Of a DNA stretch of 64,000 bases, positions 33,928-45,596 are shown piece after piece. Made by a program: the position numbers and the translations under genes. Numbering within the stretch: the stretch's first letter is position 1; every line of letters starts with the position of its first letter. The notes below the pieces were generated by a model. It had not been told where the DNA came from. It saw only the letters and a program-made list of their open reading frames with translations, and ran no database searches. Origin of the DNA: Boletus sp. NGJ (Eukaryota > Basidiomycota > Agaricomycetes > Boletales > Boletaceae); assembly GCA_019096195.1 (NCBI GenBank), contig JAGTXK010000050.1, forward strand, positions 124,001 through 188,000, in the 5' to 3' direction.

Positions 33928-34296
33928 CACGCGCTTGCAGAATATATCTTTTCCGTGTCTATCTTTCTTTTCTGAGATGCAGTCCCTTCCGTGCATTGCG
34001 ATGTGCTCACAACTTGTGTCTCGGGTCAGATATGAAGCGTGGCCGTTAATTTCAAGGCACGAAGGTACTGTGTCTTTCTACGGCTTCACAATTCCATGCT
34101 ACGCGAAACCGACCACGTCTCTCGGGTGTCAACAACAATGCACTAACGCAGTGCGCGCTGAGGGTGCCGAATCGCACAGCTAGCGTTCTATGAGTAAATT
34201 GGCTGGAGTTGAACGTTGAACGTTGATCACCGGCTCATCACAGGCAGGAGCGAGATTTTGTAGCATTTCGTTGACCCCTTACAAGTTATTTCCGAC

Positions 34297-34302
34297 CACG
34301 TG
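34297..34302. promoter_or_regulatory. CACGTG box upstream of the SFR1-like gene
   Basis: CACGTG lies 95 bases before the chosen ATG at 34398. It sits in the 470-base gap after SND2, which otherwise holds nothing I can name. Confidence 0.35.
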
Positions 34303-34397
34303 ATTTACCCTCCTTCAAGTTTCTTGGTGCTCGTCTACTTGCTCAGTACCCCAACATTTATCTAAGGGCAACATTGACCCTACAGCTCTTTCGTGCT

Positions 34398-36483
34398 ATG
34401 GACGCCAATGCTGATATCTATTTGACGCGAAGCAATACCAGCCAGAACCCACTAGCCGAGGGCGTTACCGTGGCATCACGAAGATGAGCCTGGTAACACT
34501 ACACTGAACGAGGATTCGGCTCCAGATATCCTTAGTTCATCCCCTTCCAACGTGAGTCATGTGTAACTTCGAGAGTAACCTTTACTCGAGTGCGAGCATA
34601 TATCCAGGTACATTCGAGTCTTGTAATGGACGGCGATGACATCGTAGCCCACCAGGGACAAATCCCAATCCATCTATTCAAGGTGCAACCACATTCTCAG
34701 GGCATCACTCACCGACTATCCTCATTGCTGACGCGCATATATGCAGTTCGATCAGGAGCCTTCAGACGTTCAAATGGCAGAAAACAGGATAGATCAAGAA
34801 CACGGCTGCACACACCTTCAAAGCAATTCTGATCAGGTCATCCTTCCATCGATTTCTGAAGAAGTCGTAAGACAAAAGTCTGAAATCCACGCTCTCTAAG
34901 TACTTAATCCCCTGCGTAGCCCCAACCGGAACCAGACCGGGCGTGCACGTCGTTGATAAACACCGATGACCCGGAGGCTCATACAATTGTTCAGCCTCAG
35001 GAGCCGCCATCGTTGCGTGCAAGGACAGTCTCCTCGGCAACAGCCCCGCGTGAAGAAAGAGAAGCCGACTCAGTCGACCGCTTAGAGTGCATTCAGATGC
35101 TGCATACAGAGTCGGATCACGTACGTGGTGACGGTCTCGCTTGTCTGACAGACGAGGAGGAAACTCGGGAGGACTTCAATTATCCCTGCGAGGACCCACA
35201 CTCTCCCCTACCTCCCAGCTCTAGTCCTCCACAGTTGTTCTCGTCCTCACCTTATGCGTCGTCTCAGTCCTCAGCCAGTGGTACTGAACCCTCAAAAATG
35301 GTAATTATCTCCTAAGTGCACTACTGCTAAACTATACACCCTCCGCAGGTGTTGGCTGCCGAAGTGGAGGATTGTGCGAGTTCTCAAGACGGTCCCTACG
35401 GCGACCACGTGTTATCGGTTGCTCAGGATGAAACTCGTTTAGAGTCCAAGGACCTCCATAGCCATAGCCACGACATTACCGACGTTGCAACATCATCAGA
35501 GACTGATAAATATTGTTTGCAGATGGATCCTACTACGCGTATTGAGGGTGGCCTCGTATCCAGAAAGCGGATTGGGTACCAGAATGACGTATGATCGAGT
35601 AAGAAACTGTCACCCCTCCGTCCACTGACGTTCTGCGTGTAGCCTGATGATTCGTATGGATCACAGCCAATCAAACGTCCGGTAAATATTATTTTCTCTG
35701 CGGAGATACAAGTATTCCATGATTATACAGAAGCTGGACTCCGGCCTTTGTCTACCCCCTACCCCGAAGCGCGCGACCCTAGCTTCTCAGCGCCGCCAAT
35801 TTAAAAAGTTGGCAGCTCCGTTTCGTCCACCATCGAAACTTCCCGTGGTCACGAACGACACCCAGGACATGAACAACAGAGAGGCCGAATTGACCATCAG
35901 CGAGGAAACGAGCCATAACAAGATTGACACAAAAGAATCTACCATGCACCTCTCCCCTTCACAGCACAAGGCTCCCAATACATCGAGATTCGTCACCCAG
36001 TTCAAATCGCCGCTCATCAATAGAGACCTTCCAGCAGACTCACGCACTATACGCCTCACACCAGCGCTCCAGGCACTCGAACGCAAGCTACAGTTGCTTA
36101 AGCGTGCCATCAAAGTCAAGGAGGAGAAAGAAGAAGAGGTTCTTACTAGACTTGCGGGAAAATGGATAGAAGCAGGCAGAGAAGTTGCCTATGATGTCTG
36201 GGACGCTACCAAGGACGCTGCCGACCTGCATGGAAAGGCGACGTTCATCCGTAGGTCATACGGCTGGGAGAGCACCGACGACGGGAAGACGCCTTGGGGT
36301 TGGGATACCAAACCCGGAGATGCAAGTGAAGAATCTCCATCCGTGGCTCCTTGCGGTGCGGAAAGACTGGCTCTTGAAGAGGACGACGTCGGTAACAACA
36401 CATTGGGTACTATGCTTCGTCAGCTCGGAATCGCACCAGAGATATTTGGCTGGGACGATGACAAGGAAGCCTTTTCTGACTAA
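34398..36483 (+). CDS. SFR1: Sfr1/Mei5-like recombination mediator
   Basis: Sfr1 with Swi5 stimulates Rad51/Dmc1 strand exchange. The C-terminal third carries the family core: SRFVTQFKSPL, IRLTPALQALERKLQLLKRA (coiled coil), LAGKWIEAGREVAYDVWD, and TLGTMLRQLGIAPEIFGWDD at the end. The preceding part is acidic, Ser-rich and disordered, and is split into several exons with plausible splice sites (for example before KLDSGLCLPPTPKRATLASQ). The start at 34398 (MDANADIYLTRSNTSQ) is uncertain: near 34480 the frame changes in a way that no normal intron explains, so either the first exon is wrong or one base is extra. Confidence 0.65.
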
Positions 36484-36637
36484 AATGTTCACCTGCCAGG
36501 ATGGTTATTCCGCAGGTATACATGGCTACACCGTTGTTGAAACAATACACTGAGCAGTTGAATGCAAGATTTGTACACTTGAGATGAGCTGTAAAGTCTA
36601 ATGATCTACTGCGTGTAGTCATATCTAGAAACGGTCA

Positions 36638-37764
36638 TCAGTATTGGAGAATTAACGACGGCACACTGGTCACTCGCTTCTTGTAGAAAGTCTCCGAATC
36701 TGTTGGAACATCCTGAAACTGTTGGTCAGTGGGTGTAACGAGAGGGAAACAATCACCACGGACATCGCGTCGAGCTCCGCGGGACTTGAAGCCCTGTTTC
36801 TCAAGTTCACGACGATGGTTACGATCCTCCTTGAGCCATTGCAAAGCAACGTAATACAGTGTTGGGTTGTGGGTTTCGGACGAATTGAACAGCCAGGGAG
36901 TAGGTTCCGTTAAGAAGGAGCCGAGGCGCATATGTGCAACATGGGTCGGAAACGAGTTAAGTCCGTCGTATATGTGGGTAGCATCTTTACGAGGGTAAGC
37001 CGGTGATCCCACGGTGACAATTAATACGCACAAAGGATGGTCGCTCCACGCGCAATACTATCATCACGAAGGAACGTGAGCAATTCGTCGCGAACCAAGA
37101 CATCTAGATCAACCGTAACCTGGTGACGGTGTGGAATGAGCTCTGATAAACCCAAGCGGAAATGAGCTGACTTCGTCCAACAATAATACGTCCCAAGGAG
37201 CCATGAGTCCCATACAAAGTTGAACGCGCCGCCGTTCTCCGTCCGATATTGCATGCATATGCCAGTCCAGGTCTACATCCAGGATATCGAGCAGTTTGTC
37301 CCTGCGCTCTTTGTGTCTATAACCTCCGACAGAGTCTAAAAAGGTGGATACTACGATGTCGCCTCGAACCACAGGATTCATCGCCCTGAACGACGAGGGC
37401 GTAGAGTTGAGTATGTAACAGAGTGAGAAGCAACCGACCATTCAGTGCCGAGGAAAGCGACACCAGGGGGCGAGTCTCGGAACACGTCTCTACCCCTGGA
37501 TGCGGACATCAGCATCTTTGATGAGGCGTTTTCCTGCGAGGATCTGCAGCAAGGTGGACTTTCCCGCTACACATTGAGACGAGACGAGTCAGCTTGATGA
37601 TTACGGAGTGTCGGAAACAGTGCGATGAAGCACACACCTCCATTTGCGCCGATTAAGATCGTTCTGGACCCCGGCGGAAGTTGGAGGGAAATATTGGAAA
37701 GGGAGGATACGTTATTCGTACCATGAAAGTAGGACAGGCCATGCACTGCGATGGCGTTAGACAT
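36638..37764 (-). CDS. CAF16: soluble ABC ATPase, CAF16-like
   Basis: This is a single ABC domain without membrane segments, like yeast Caf16 of the Ccr4-Not complex. It starts [15 protein letters not shown]. Walker A is built across an intron (LIGANG then [13 protein letters not shown]). A Q-loop region, the signature [16 protein letters not shown], Walker [10 protein letters not shown] and the H-loop [13 protein letters not shown] are all intact. A C-terminal extension of about 110 residues ([32 protein letters not shown]) is typical of the family. About six introns are present. Length of about 310 residues is normal. The substrate or partner protein is not visible from sequence. Confidence 0.88.
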
Positions 37765-38402
37765 GGTGCATGACCGCGCTAACTCCCGCTGTCGCGCATT
37801 CACACCAGATTCGTTCGAATTCGCAGGGAAGGAGAGTTCCGTAGCGCCGACGTTGACTCTACTCGTATGTACGGGTGCAACTGCAGGGCGGAAACGGTGA
37901 AACTAGGGGAAAATAAATGTACTTGAAACGGACTCGGGATTCGAGCAGCGGCGGGCGGAGGCGTCTCCTGATCCCGGAACATATACTCCGTGGCAAAACG
38001 TGACTCGTGAGTGAAAAAAAAGGCGACGGCGCAACGGATGTGAACTTGATGCTCGCAAAGGGGGCGAGACACCTGGCATTACTAGTAATCTTGTGTCGGT
38101 CAGTGTCGAGAGTACTTCAAGGAAGGTACTAGTGCTAATCGTCGCGGTAGTTGACGTTGAAACGCAGCTCTCACGGACGTGGGTTATGGCCGCGCCCGAT
38201 GAAACAAGTCCCGCCGTGCCTTGCTGTCGCAAAAAAGTACAACTGTGGGAAATCTGATTCACTTGCATAACGACTTCGTAACCCTCTTCCTCCTCCTTGT
38301 CACTCTCTTCGTTGCTGCTTGCGATTACAACTTGAGCTTTGACCACGTCCTTGACCTCTCCCCTATTGAAAACACGCTCCTTTGTCTCTTCATTGTCTTC
38401 TC
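37765..38402. other. gap between CAF16 and OPY2 genes
   Basis: About 640 bases with divergent start codons on both sides. Open frames here are short and unmatched. The plus-strand frame 38221-38402 could hold an extra 5' exon of the Opy2-like gene. I see nothing else. Confidence 0.35.
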
Positions 38403-40262
38403 ATGCATTTGGATCTATCGCCAAGGCAGTGCGTCACTTGCCCAGCGAAGCCGCCAGTCTGCACCTGTTCTGCCAACCAGATCTGCATCCAGACCAGCCA
38501 GTTCGTCATATCATCTTGCCCCTCTCTCAGATCTAACCATCCATCCAGGTCATGTAGCGCTTGTCCAACCTTCATATGTCAGGCTAATCCCTCGAACACC
38601 GGTGGCAGTGGCAACGGGGGCGTCAGTTCCGGTGCCCTTGGTGGTGCAATAGCTGCAGTGTTGCTTGTCCTGATAGGCGCCTTGGCTGTCTTTTTCGTAT
38701 ACCGTCGCCGTCAACGCGCACGTCGGTCCTGCGATGCAACTCTCGAGACCAAACCAGACGTCCCTGCATCAGCCGAGGCCGTCCTCAATCGTCCCGATCC
38801 GATAGAAAAAATGGAAAAACCTCAACCGCCACCGACGACGCCGACGAACATTGTCCGAGTATATTCATCCTCGGGAGATAGCGTCATCGACCTCGATCCA
38901 CGTTCTCAAAGTTCTCTTACTTCCACCCATCGTGCCTCTGGTAGGCCATCCACAAGCAATCCATTTGACGATGGACACTCCATTCAGACAACCTCCACAA
39001 CCACCAATGCCACCAATGTCATACCAATCGCCCTGGTATCTCCTGGTTATGTTCACCCGTCTTCTCCTCACTCAGAATCCGCCACTTTTCCACCAAACTC
39101 TCCAGCGCGCCCGGCTCGTCCTACGGAACTCGTATTAGAAAGCCCTCAAGGCTCAGTCGACGCCTTGGGCAAGCCTTCTCCGCGTCACGCTCCTTCTCAG
39201 CGCTCAGATGCATCGAGGTTGTCATGCGTCTCGAACGCCAGTTACTCAAGTGACTTCTTGAACGAAGCTCCCATGATTGTCACTCACACTCAGGGTGCCG
39301 TTCGGCAGGTCGTTGGTAAAGTTCGCGCAGAGGTGATTCAAACATCAGGCACCGCGACTCCGACCTCTCATCTTTCCTCGAGTAGTTTGAAGCCCCCTTC
39401 CATTTCTCGTCCCTCCATTCGTTCCCCTCTTGCTGCGACTTCATTTGGACCTGCGGACATTGTTACTGAGGCTGATGAGGAACGTCCACTCTCCCCTCGT
39501 AGTGATCCGTTCGGGGATCATCACGCATCGTCAGAGCAACCTTCGACTACCTCAATCAATTCGCCAGCCGGATTAGTTTCAGATGAACCCACTTTGCCCG
39601 CACCATCAGTCGGTGGTGATAATGCCACGAGAGTCAACAGCCCCGATCAAAAGTCGCCGCACATGGCCAACTTGATCCCCACCTCACCCACTTCTCCTGG
39701 TACACTCCAGGAGCAACAGCAACGCGCTTTAGCTCATGCTCAAGCCCAGGCTCGTGCTCAGGGTCTCGATAGGTCGAAACGAATGTCAGGAACATCTGTG
39801 GTTTCTACGACATCTACCCGAGCGGACTCCATTCTCGAATCCTTCCCCTTCGTCCCACCATCCCCCATATCTTCGCGCCCTGTTCGTTCGCCACCTCGTT
39901 CGCCACTGGGTCAGCAGTTCTCCGCTATCACTCAGTCACAATCACCTTTAGCTGTCGCGGGATCACACCCTGAAGCTGGAACCACGGAAGCTGAGGCTTC
40001 ATTGCCCCCGTTGGAGCCTCCAAGCCGCCGTATCTTGGGCATGTCGACAGGCTCTCAGATATCCACCGCTTCATCGGGACTTGGAAATTTTCCATTCCAA
40101 ATAGACCATGGAGGAACGGAAGCTACTCACCCCCCTTCAGCCTCCCAGCCGCGTCAGCGGGCCAGCTTGGACACTTTGGCACTCATGAGTGACTTGTCTT
40201 CATATCCTCTTGGGTATGATCGGGATGAGCATGACAGTCTTCCTACCCTTCCGAAGGGCTGA
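38403..40262 (+). CDS. OPY2: Opy2-like membrane anchor of the HOG pathway
   Basis: Opy2 holds Ste50/Ste11 at the plasma membrane for osmostress MAPK signalling. The N-terminal Opy2 domain is a Cys knot: RQCVTCPAKPPVCTCSANQI then SCSACPTFICQ after an intron near 38491-38550. A single helix follows (GALGGAIAAVLLVLIGALAV) with a basic stop-transfer YRRRQRARR. The cytosolic tail of about 500 residues is Ser/Pro-rich with short conserved pieces (STSNPFDDGHSIQTTSTTT, SRRILGMSTGSQISTASSG). The ATG at 38403 gives only a few residues before the first Cys; an upstream exon cannot be excluded. No cleaved signal peptide is seen. Confidence 0.8.
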   Translation: MHLDLSPRQCVTCPAKPPVCTCSANQICIQTSQFVISSCPSLRSNHPSRSCSACPTFICQANPSNTGGSGNGGVSSGALGGAIAAVLLVLIGALAVFFVYRRRQRARRSCDATLETKPDVPASAEAVLNRPDPIEKMEKPQPPPTTPTNIVRVYSSSGDSVIDLDPRSQSSLTSTHRASGRPSTSNPFDDGHSIQTTSTTTNATNVIPIALVSPGYVHPSSPHSESATFPPNSPARPARPTELVLESPQGSVDALGKPSPRHAPSQRSDASRLSCVSNASYSSDFLNEAPMIVTHTQGAVRQVVGKVRAEVIQTSGTATPTSHLSSSSLKPPSISRPSIRSPLAATSFGPADIVTEADEERPLSPRSDPFGDHHASSEQPSTTSINSPAGLVSDEPTLPAPSVGGDNATRVNSPDQKSPHMANLIPTSPTSPGTLQEQQQRALAHAQAQARAQGLDRSKRMSGTSVVSTTSTRADSILESFPFVPPSPISSRPVRSPPRSPLGQQFSAITQSQSPLAVAGSHPEAGTTEAEASLPPLEPPSRRILGMSTGSQISTASSGLGNFPFQIDHGGTEATHPPSASQPRQRASLDTLALMSDLSSYPLGYDRDEHDSLPTLPKG

Positions 40263-40704
40263 TGTGGTCTCCTCCCCGAATTATTGTGATACTGACAGCG
40301 ACAAACCACACCGTTTGGCTGGCCTGAGAGGCGGGGGTTGTGTGTATCCTTTACCTGTATGCGTTGCTCACTGACATTTTTTTACTGGTACTTTACTGTC
40401 AGACGTGTGTTTCAGCCATTTTCCGCGTTTTACCCTTAGTTTGATCTGCCTTATTCTGGATAGTTCTCCCCTTCCATGGTGCAACCACATAGTTTGCTTT
40501 CTTTCTCTACTTTGGGTCCTGTGAGGTTGGCCGTTTTTTATTTATATACATCTTGACGCGGAAGTCGACTACTGAGAGTACGTGACTGGTCACGGGGTTA
40601 CGGTGTGACATAGCGTCGGGATATCAAGTTCGCGCAATGACACACATTGTCCTCATTCAACTTGTCAAGTACCCAGCGGCGTCTGTCACTGCAAGCAACT
40701 TGCA
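40263..40704. other. intergenic region OPY2 to the E2 gene
   Basis: About 440 bases. The first part is T-rich and probably the OPY2 3' UTR; the rest is the promoter of the E2 gene. Nothing else is recognisable. Confidence 0.4.
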
Positions 40705-43700
40705 ATGGACAAAGAGACACGTCAGCTTGTTGAGATGGTACGCTGTTGTGCTGGATACGTCGTCGAAATCCTCAACTGCAATTCATTGCTAATTACTATA
40801 GGGTGCAACGGCGCCACAAGCACGGGCAGCCCTACGTAGATACAAGGACGTCATGCAGGCAGCGGAACGTATTTTCGATGGCGAGTTTGCGTGCGTGACA
40901 GACGGCAACGACGACGTGCGCATGGCATTAGTCACTCCAAGTGGTCCAATGAGCCCCTCACTGACCACATGTGCTTCTGTGCGTACCCGTTGTTTGTCGC
41001 TCAATGTTCCTCATTGATGGATCTCAGACCCCAGAGCATGTGGATGGGGACGAAGATATGCAAGATAACGAAGACGATGGTAGGTTCATCGAGACGCCGT
41101 TAGTGCACGCTCATAGCCATTCCCTAGTTGATGATTACATTGACTACGATTCCGATTACGAGGCAAAACGAAACACGGGGGAGGTTGACCCATACGCAGG
41201 CAAATATAATTTCTCGCCTGTGTGATCTCGCAGTTAACCGCACTGCAGGTATCTTCTTTTCCAAGGATCGTCGCGAGGAAGTAATCGAAGTGGAGGAAGA
41301 ACCCGAATCTGCCACTTTGTCGGGACCCAAGGAACCGGTCAAGCTCATGATGCAAGGTGATTGGATGAAAGGCTGTCCTGAGGGCAACGAGCAGTCATTT
41401 CTCTTTGCACTGTATGACTTCCTGAGCAACAACAAATGCCCCTGTCCTCAGTCTTGTGGATACAAGCTCGATCGAAAAAGAAGTGATTTCTTTCCACTTT
41501 TTGTGAGTTGTGGTGATACAACTCTCTCTTTGTCTCACCGCACCTCACAGCCCGAGTTCTCGAGTTATATCGAGCATCTACGTCGCATTGTGAAGCAGTT
41601 GTGCCCCAATTGCAACGTCGAGTTTTGTTTTGCATGTGGCGAATCAATCAATTCTGGAAATGGCCGTCCAAATGCATCTATCGATGTCAGCTTGTTTCAT
41701 TGCTCGAACCTGCAGGGCATTATTCTGGGCGTTGGTCTTGCAATGTTGGAAGCAATGTTTGTAGAGCAGAGACGCCAGATAGGAGATGAGCAGAGCCAAG
41801 GAACCTCGAAAGCAAAGTCAAGCAAGAAACGCAAGATGGATATTCATACTCATTCATCCCTCATGAATGGGGACGACGACGAGGATGATACATACTACAT
41901 GTCCTTACCGGTCGGGAAGAAGGCACGAGGTGGCACTGGATATGCGGGTGACGGTCGTGAGGATGTGAGTCGTACTACTCAGCAGCACCGGTCTTGTCAC
42001 TCATGGTCCCCAGACTTCTGGACAGCTCGAGGCACAAGCTCAACAGCGCTTCAAAGATGAGAAGATTGGGTTGCTCCTTTCCCATATACGTGTCTATCTT
42101 CCCTCGCTCCACAGGGATGGTGGTGCTCTTACAAGTGATTATATGGTCCATCCTACCGCCCTGGCGCACCTTCGCAGGCGCTTCAATTTCCTCTGCTCGA
42201 CTCTTCTTCGAAACGACTCTTTGTCAGACATGTCTGATCGGTCCGTTCTGTACTTTGAATTGTTCGAGTGGCTTGAGGTGAGCAGTGTTCCTTGGAGGAT
42301 TCCATGTTTAACGTGTTCTCCCCACCCAGACTATCTCCAATCACGAGGCGTTGGCGAGCATGATGGCCATGCCTATCATGGTTGCTGGGTCGATCAAATC
42401 TGTCGCTCCGAGGAAAGTTGGCAAAGGCAAGTCAGTGATTCGAGAACGCACAATCATTTATGAAGGCAGCGCTGGACCTCGTGAGTTGCTTGAAGCTATC
42501 GTCATACAAGCACAAGCAGCCATCAAGGGCCTGGAAGGGATTAAGCCCACAGAGCCCAAAGAAGAGATGACAGAGGAACAGAAACGGATGACAACGAACA
42601 AGGGCAAGGGCAAGGAGAAAGAATCGTCTCCAGCGTTATCAGATGAGAATCAGAAATTACTGGCATTCTGTCAACGAATTCTGATGACCGCGAGCGCTAT
42701 CGATCGTTCTTTGCGAGAGACAAAGGGTGATGCCTTCGTTGATAGGTTGCACGCATCCTTGCCCAAAATCACAAGCTCTTCAGCATTCGATCTTACGTCA
42801 ATACAAGTTGGCAATACTGATGAAGAGCGGCGGAAGGCGTACGTTGACTGGGCGACGCAAGTACGATTTGAATACTGCGACCTCACTGTGCCCCCTACAC
42901 AGCCGATACCCAATGAAGATACGGTTCCCCATTACAAATTTTTCTTCAACAGTGAAGCACGAATGCTCGCGAACTCAGAGATTCCAAAGCGCTCACTTGC
43001 CATTGCGAAAGAGGTAGTGCGGGCCGAAGTTTTAAGTCGTAACAGTTAACAACCTTCATCATTTCTAGCTGGCTGTGCTGACCACGAACCTTCCCGTTGC
43101 TTGGGATTCGTCGATATTTCTGAGAGTAGATGAGAACCGCGTAGATATCATCAAGGCGCTAATCATCGGCCCAGAAGGAACACCGTGAGTTTCCGCACAC
43201 TATCTTGAGGCTTGTTCATAGTAACCAATTTGACTTGTAGGTACCAGGATGGGTGGTCTGTATTGATTCGGTTGACTTGTCGCTATCCCGGCTGAAACTT
43301 GGTAGTTTCTTGTTCGACATATTCCTTGGACCAAGCTATAACCAATCACCCCCTAGTGTCAAGTACATGACGGTAATACCTAGTATCGAGTGCCTCGATG
43401 TTGTCTGACCTCGTCCGTTTTCGCTCGAAGACAAATGGTGGAAAATACCGCTTCAACCCCAATCTGTATGCGGCAAGTCTTTAATAGCGGGTCAGCACAT
43501 GCTCCACGCTGACATTGACTGATTCTTGCTAGGATGGCAAAGTGTGCCTATCTCTTCTTGGCACTTGGTCCGGTCCTGGGTGGATATCAGGTCGATCAAC
43601 ATTACTGCAGGTGTGTTTGTTAACAAGGAGTCATAGGTTCGGTAGACGAGTTGCATCTTCAGGTTCTCATCTCCATCCAATCCATGATCTTGTGTGACGA

Positions 43701-44140
43701 ACCCTATTTAAATGAACCAGGATGGGCCAATGGTGGCGGAACACCGCAGTCTAAAGCATGTAAGTCAGTCAACAATGGAATGAGTTTGTGCTTACTCGTC
43801 ACAGACTCGGCAAATGTGCGACGAATGGTTGTAAGAACTGCGGTAAGAGTCTCGTTATTCTTGGTGGTCTTTATTCAATCTGCCATAGATGCTAGGGAAC
43901 TTGAAGACTCCTCCCGAACCATTTGGGGACGTCGTTCGCACTCACTATCAATTAAAGGCACAGGCTATCTCTTGTCAACTAGACAAGTGGCTCGCTCTGG
44001 ACGATGGCAAACCGATCTCAGGTGATGCATTCAATATCTCCGGGAGAAGTGACACCAGTTCGAGCTCTAGCGTCTTGAAGAAGGACGTGGAGGAGATGCA
44101 GAACCTTCTGAAGCAACTGCAGGACGGTACATTTGAATAG
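40705..44140 (+). CDS. UBA / IBR-like zinc / ubiquitin-conjugating (E2) protein
   Basis: This is a large E2 of the BIRC6/UBE2O type. The first exon reads MDKETRQLVEMG and continues ATAPQARAALRRYKDVMQAA, a UBA domain. An acidic stretch leads to DPYAGIFFSKDRREEVIEVE. A Cys pair region KCPCPQSCGYK and CPNCNVEFCFACGE (IBR-like) follows, then a long helical middle (LLLSHIRVYLPSLHRDGGAL). The C-terminal UBC fold shows PLPVAWDSSIFLRVDE-type strands, GTPYQDGCYLFDIFLGPSYN (partly split by an intron) and [20 protein letters not shown], with the catalytic Cys in DGKVCLSLL. Two GC-AG introns lie at 41200-41248 and 43473-43532. Length is about 900 residues. The substrate is unknown. Confidence 0.82.
41200..41248 (+). 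other. GC-AG intron in the E2 gene (first)
   Basis: The donor reads CGCAG|GCAAAT and the acceptor CTGCAG|GTATC. It joins DPYAG to IFFSKD in frame. The GT donor a few bases downstream gives the wrong frame. Confidence 0.55.
43473..43532 (+). other. GC-AG intron in the E2 gene (second)
   Basis: The donor reads ATGCG|GCAAGT and the acceptor GCTAG|GATGG. It joins NPNLYA to DGKVCLSLL, directly before the catalytic Cys. No GT donor nearby keeps this frame. Confidence 0.7.
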
Positions 44141-44192
44141 CATATTAAGCGACTTTAGATACACTCTGTCGCGCATAAGTACTATACATCTA

Positions 44193-44200
44193 TCACGTGA
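44193..44200. promoter_or_regulatory. TCACGTGA E-box upstream of the carrier gene
   Basis: A perfect palindrome lying 57 bases before the ATG at 44258, the same distance as the SEC22 box. Confidence 0.45.
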
Positions 44201-44257
44201 TTCTCGAGGATGCTCTGAATTATGCCAAGTCCTCTCGGGCCCGTCCATCTCACAGAT

Positions 44258-45596
44258 ATGGGCGACCCTGTACTCCATGCCCTGGCTGGCGCCGTCGGAG
44301 GGATGGTGGCAATGTCAGCAACCTAGCAAGTCTCACCACCTCCCAATCTGTACCATCTTCGTTAACGCGACCCTAACAGTCCGCTCGTCGTCCTCTCAAC
44401 TCGTGCAGCAGTTGATACCAACCCCGATGACAAGGTGCTCGTAATGCATGATTCACGCGCACGCACTGACACACGAGTCAGGCCTTTTCACAGGTGATAC
44501 TGGACACCGTCAAGCGCGAGGGTCTTCGCGGGTTATACGGCGGGCTCGGCTCCAGCCTGGTTGGCATTGCAGTCACAAACGGGTGAGCATATCCCTGGGG
44601 CATGTCTCCCTACCAATCCATTTGCTCAGTTTCCATCACCAAGGGTCTACTACTACTTTTACGAGCGTTCTCGAGCCATTCTTTTGAATTCGAGGACGGG
44701 AAGCAAGGCCCTCAGTACCGTCGAGTCTATACTTGCCGGTCTCATGGCAGGTGAGCCAACTGTCCGCACGTTACTTGACAAATCCAACGCGTCATTGATT
44801 TGCTCAGGCTCTGCGACGACGATCATAAGCAATCCTATATGGGTCGTACAGACTTCGCAAGCAGTCCACACCGCGGACGCCAACCCCCTCGACACCGTGT
44901 CTAAACCCAAGAAACTCGGCATAGTCGAGGCGATCGCAAAGATTGTGGCAAAAGATGGCTCCTGCCGGTTTTTGGAGGGGCATCGGCCCTGCGCTCGTGT
45001 TGGTCATCAATCCGGTCATCCAATATACCGTGTTTGAGCAGCTCAAGAACGCGCTGATCCAAAGCCGCTTGGCGAGACTGCCGACGAGTCAACGGGGCGC
45101 TGCGCTAGCGACGTTGAACGATTGGGATTTCTTTCTTTTGGGAGCGTTTTCGAAGCTCGGTACGTGCCAACGACGATTTTTTGTTTGATCTCCCATCGAA
45201 ATTGATCGGTACCAGTTGCTACTGGGACGACTTATCCCTACATGTAAGCGGGACGTGGTGTACACTTTTCCCGGCGAGACTGACGCGCGGACTCCCCTGA
45301 AGCGTTGTCAAGAGTCGATTGCAAGCGGGAAATGCGCACGCTGAGCGTTACAGATCTGCGCTCCATGGACTTTTGACCATTTTCAAGGAGGAAGGACTTC
45401 AGGGGTTGTATGGCGGCGCAGGAAGTAAGCTCCTGCAAAGCGTGCTCACGGCCGCTATCCTCTTTGTAGCGCAGAAGAGGATATACGATTTTACCAACAA
45501 GGTAACGGAAGCCCGTTGCAATGATCGTGATAACTGACGTTGGATCATGCTTAGGTTGTCTCGTCGTTGAAGCAGTCCAGGGTAGTGGCAGTTTAG
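44258..45596 (+). CDS. mitochondrial-carrier-family protein, peroxisomal PMP47/Ant1 type
   Basis: This is a six-helix carrier of the SLC25 family, close in type to peroxisomal adenine nucleotide carriers. It starts MGDPVLHALAGAVGGMVAMS. Three repeats are seen: YPLVVLSTRAAV with GLRGLYGGLGSSLVGIAVTN; SNPIWVVQTSQAV with AGFWRGIGPALVLVINPVIQ; TYPYIVVKSRLQAG with GLQGLYGGAGSKLLQSVLTA. The end reads VVSSLKQSRVVAV. The first intron (44326-44379) needs a GC donor. Between KDG and PAGFW one extra base (C near 44959) breaks the frame. ATP or CoA are possible substrates by family, but this is inference. Confidence 0.85.
44326..44379 (+). other. GC-AG intron in the carrier gene
   Basis: The donor reads ACCTA|GCAAGT and the acceptor CTAACAG|TCCGC. 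It rebuilds the SATYPLVVLSTR carrier motif, which has no GT donor alternative. Confidence 0.75.
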
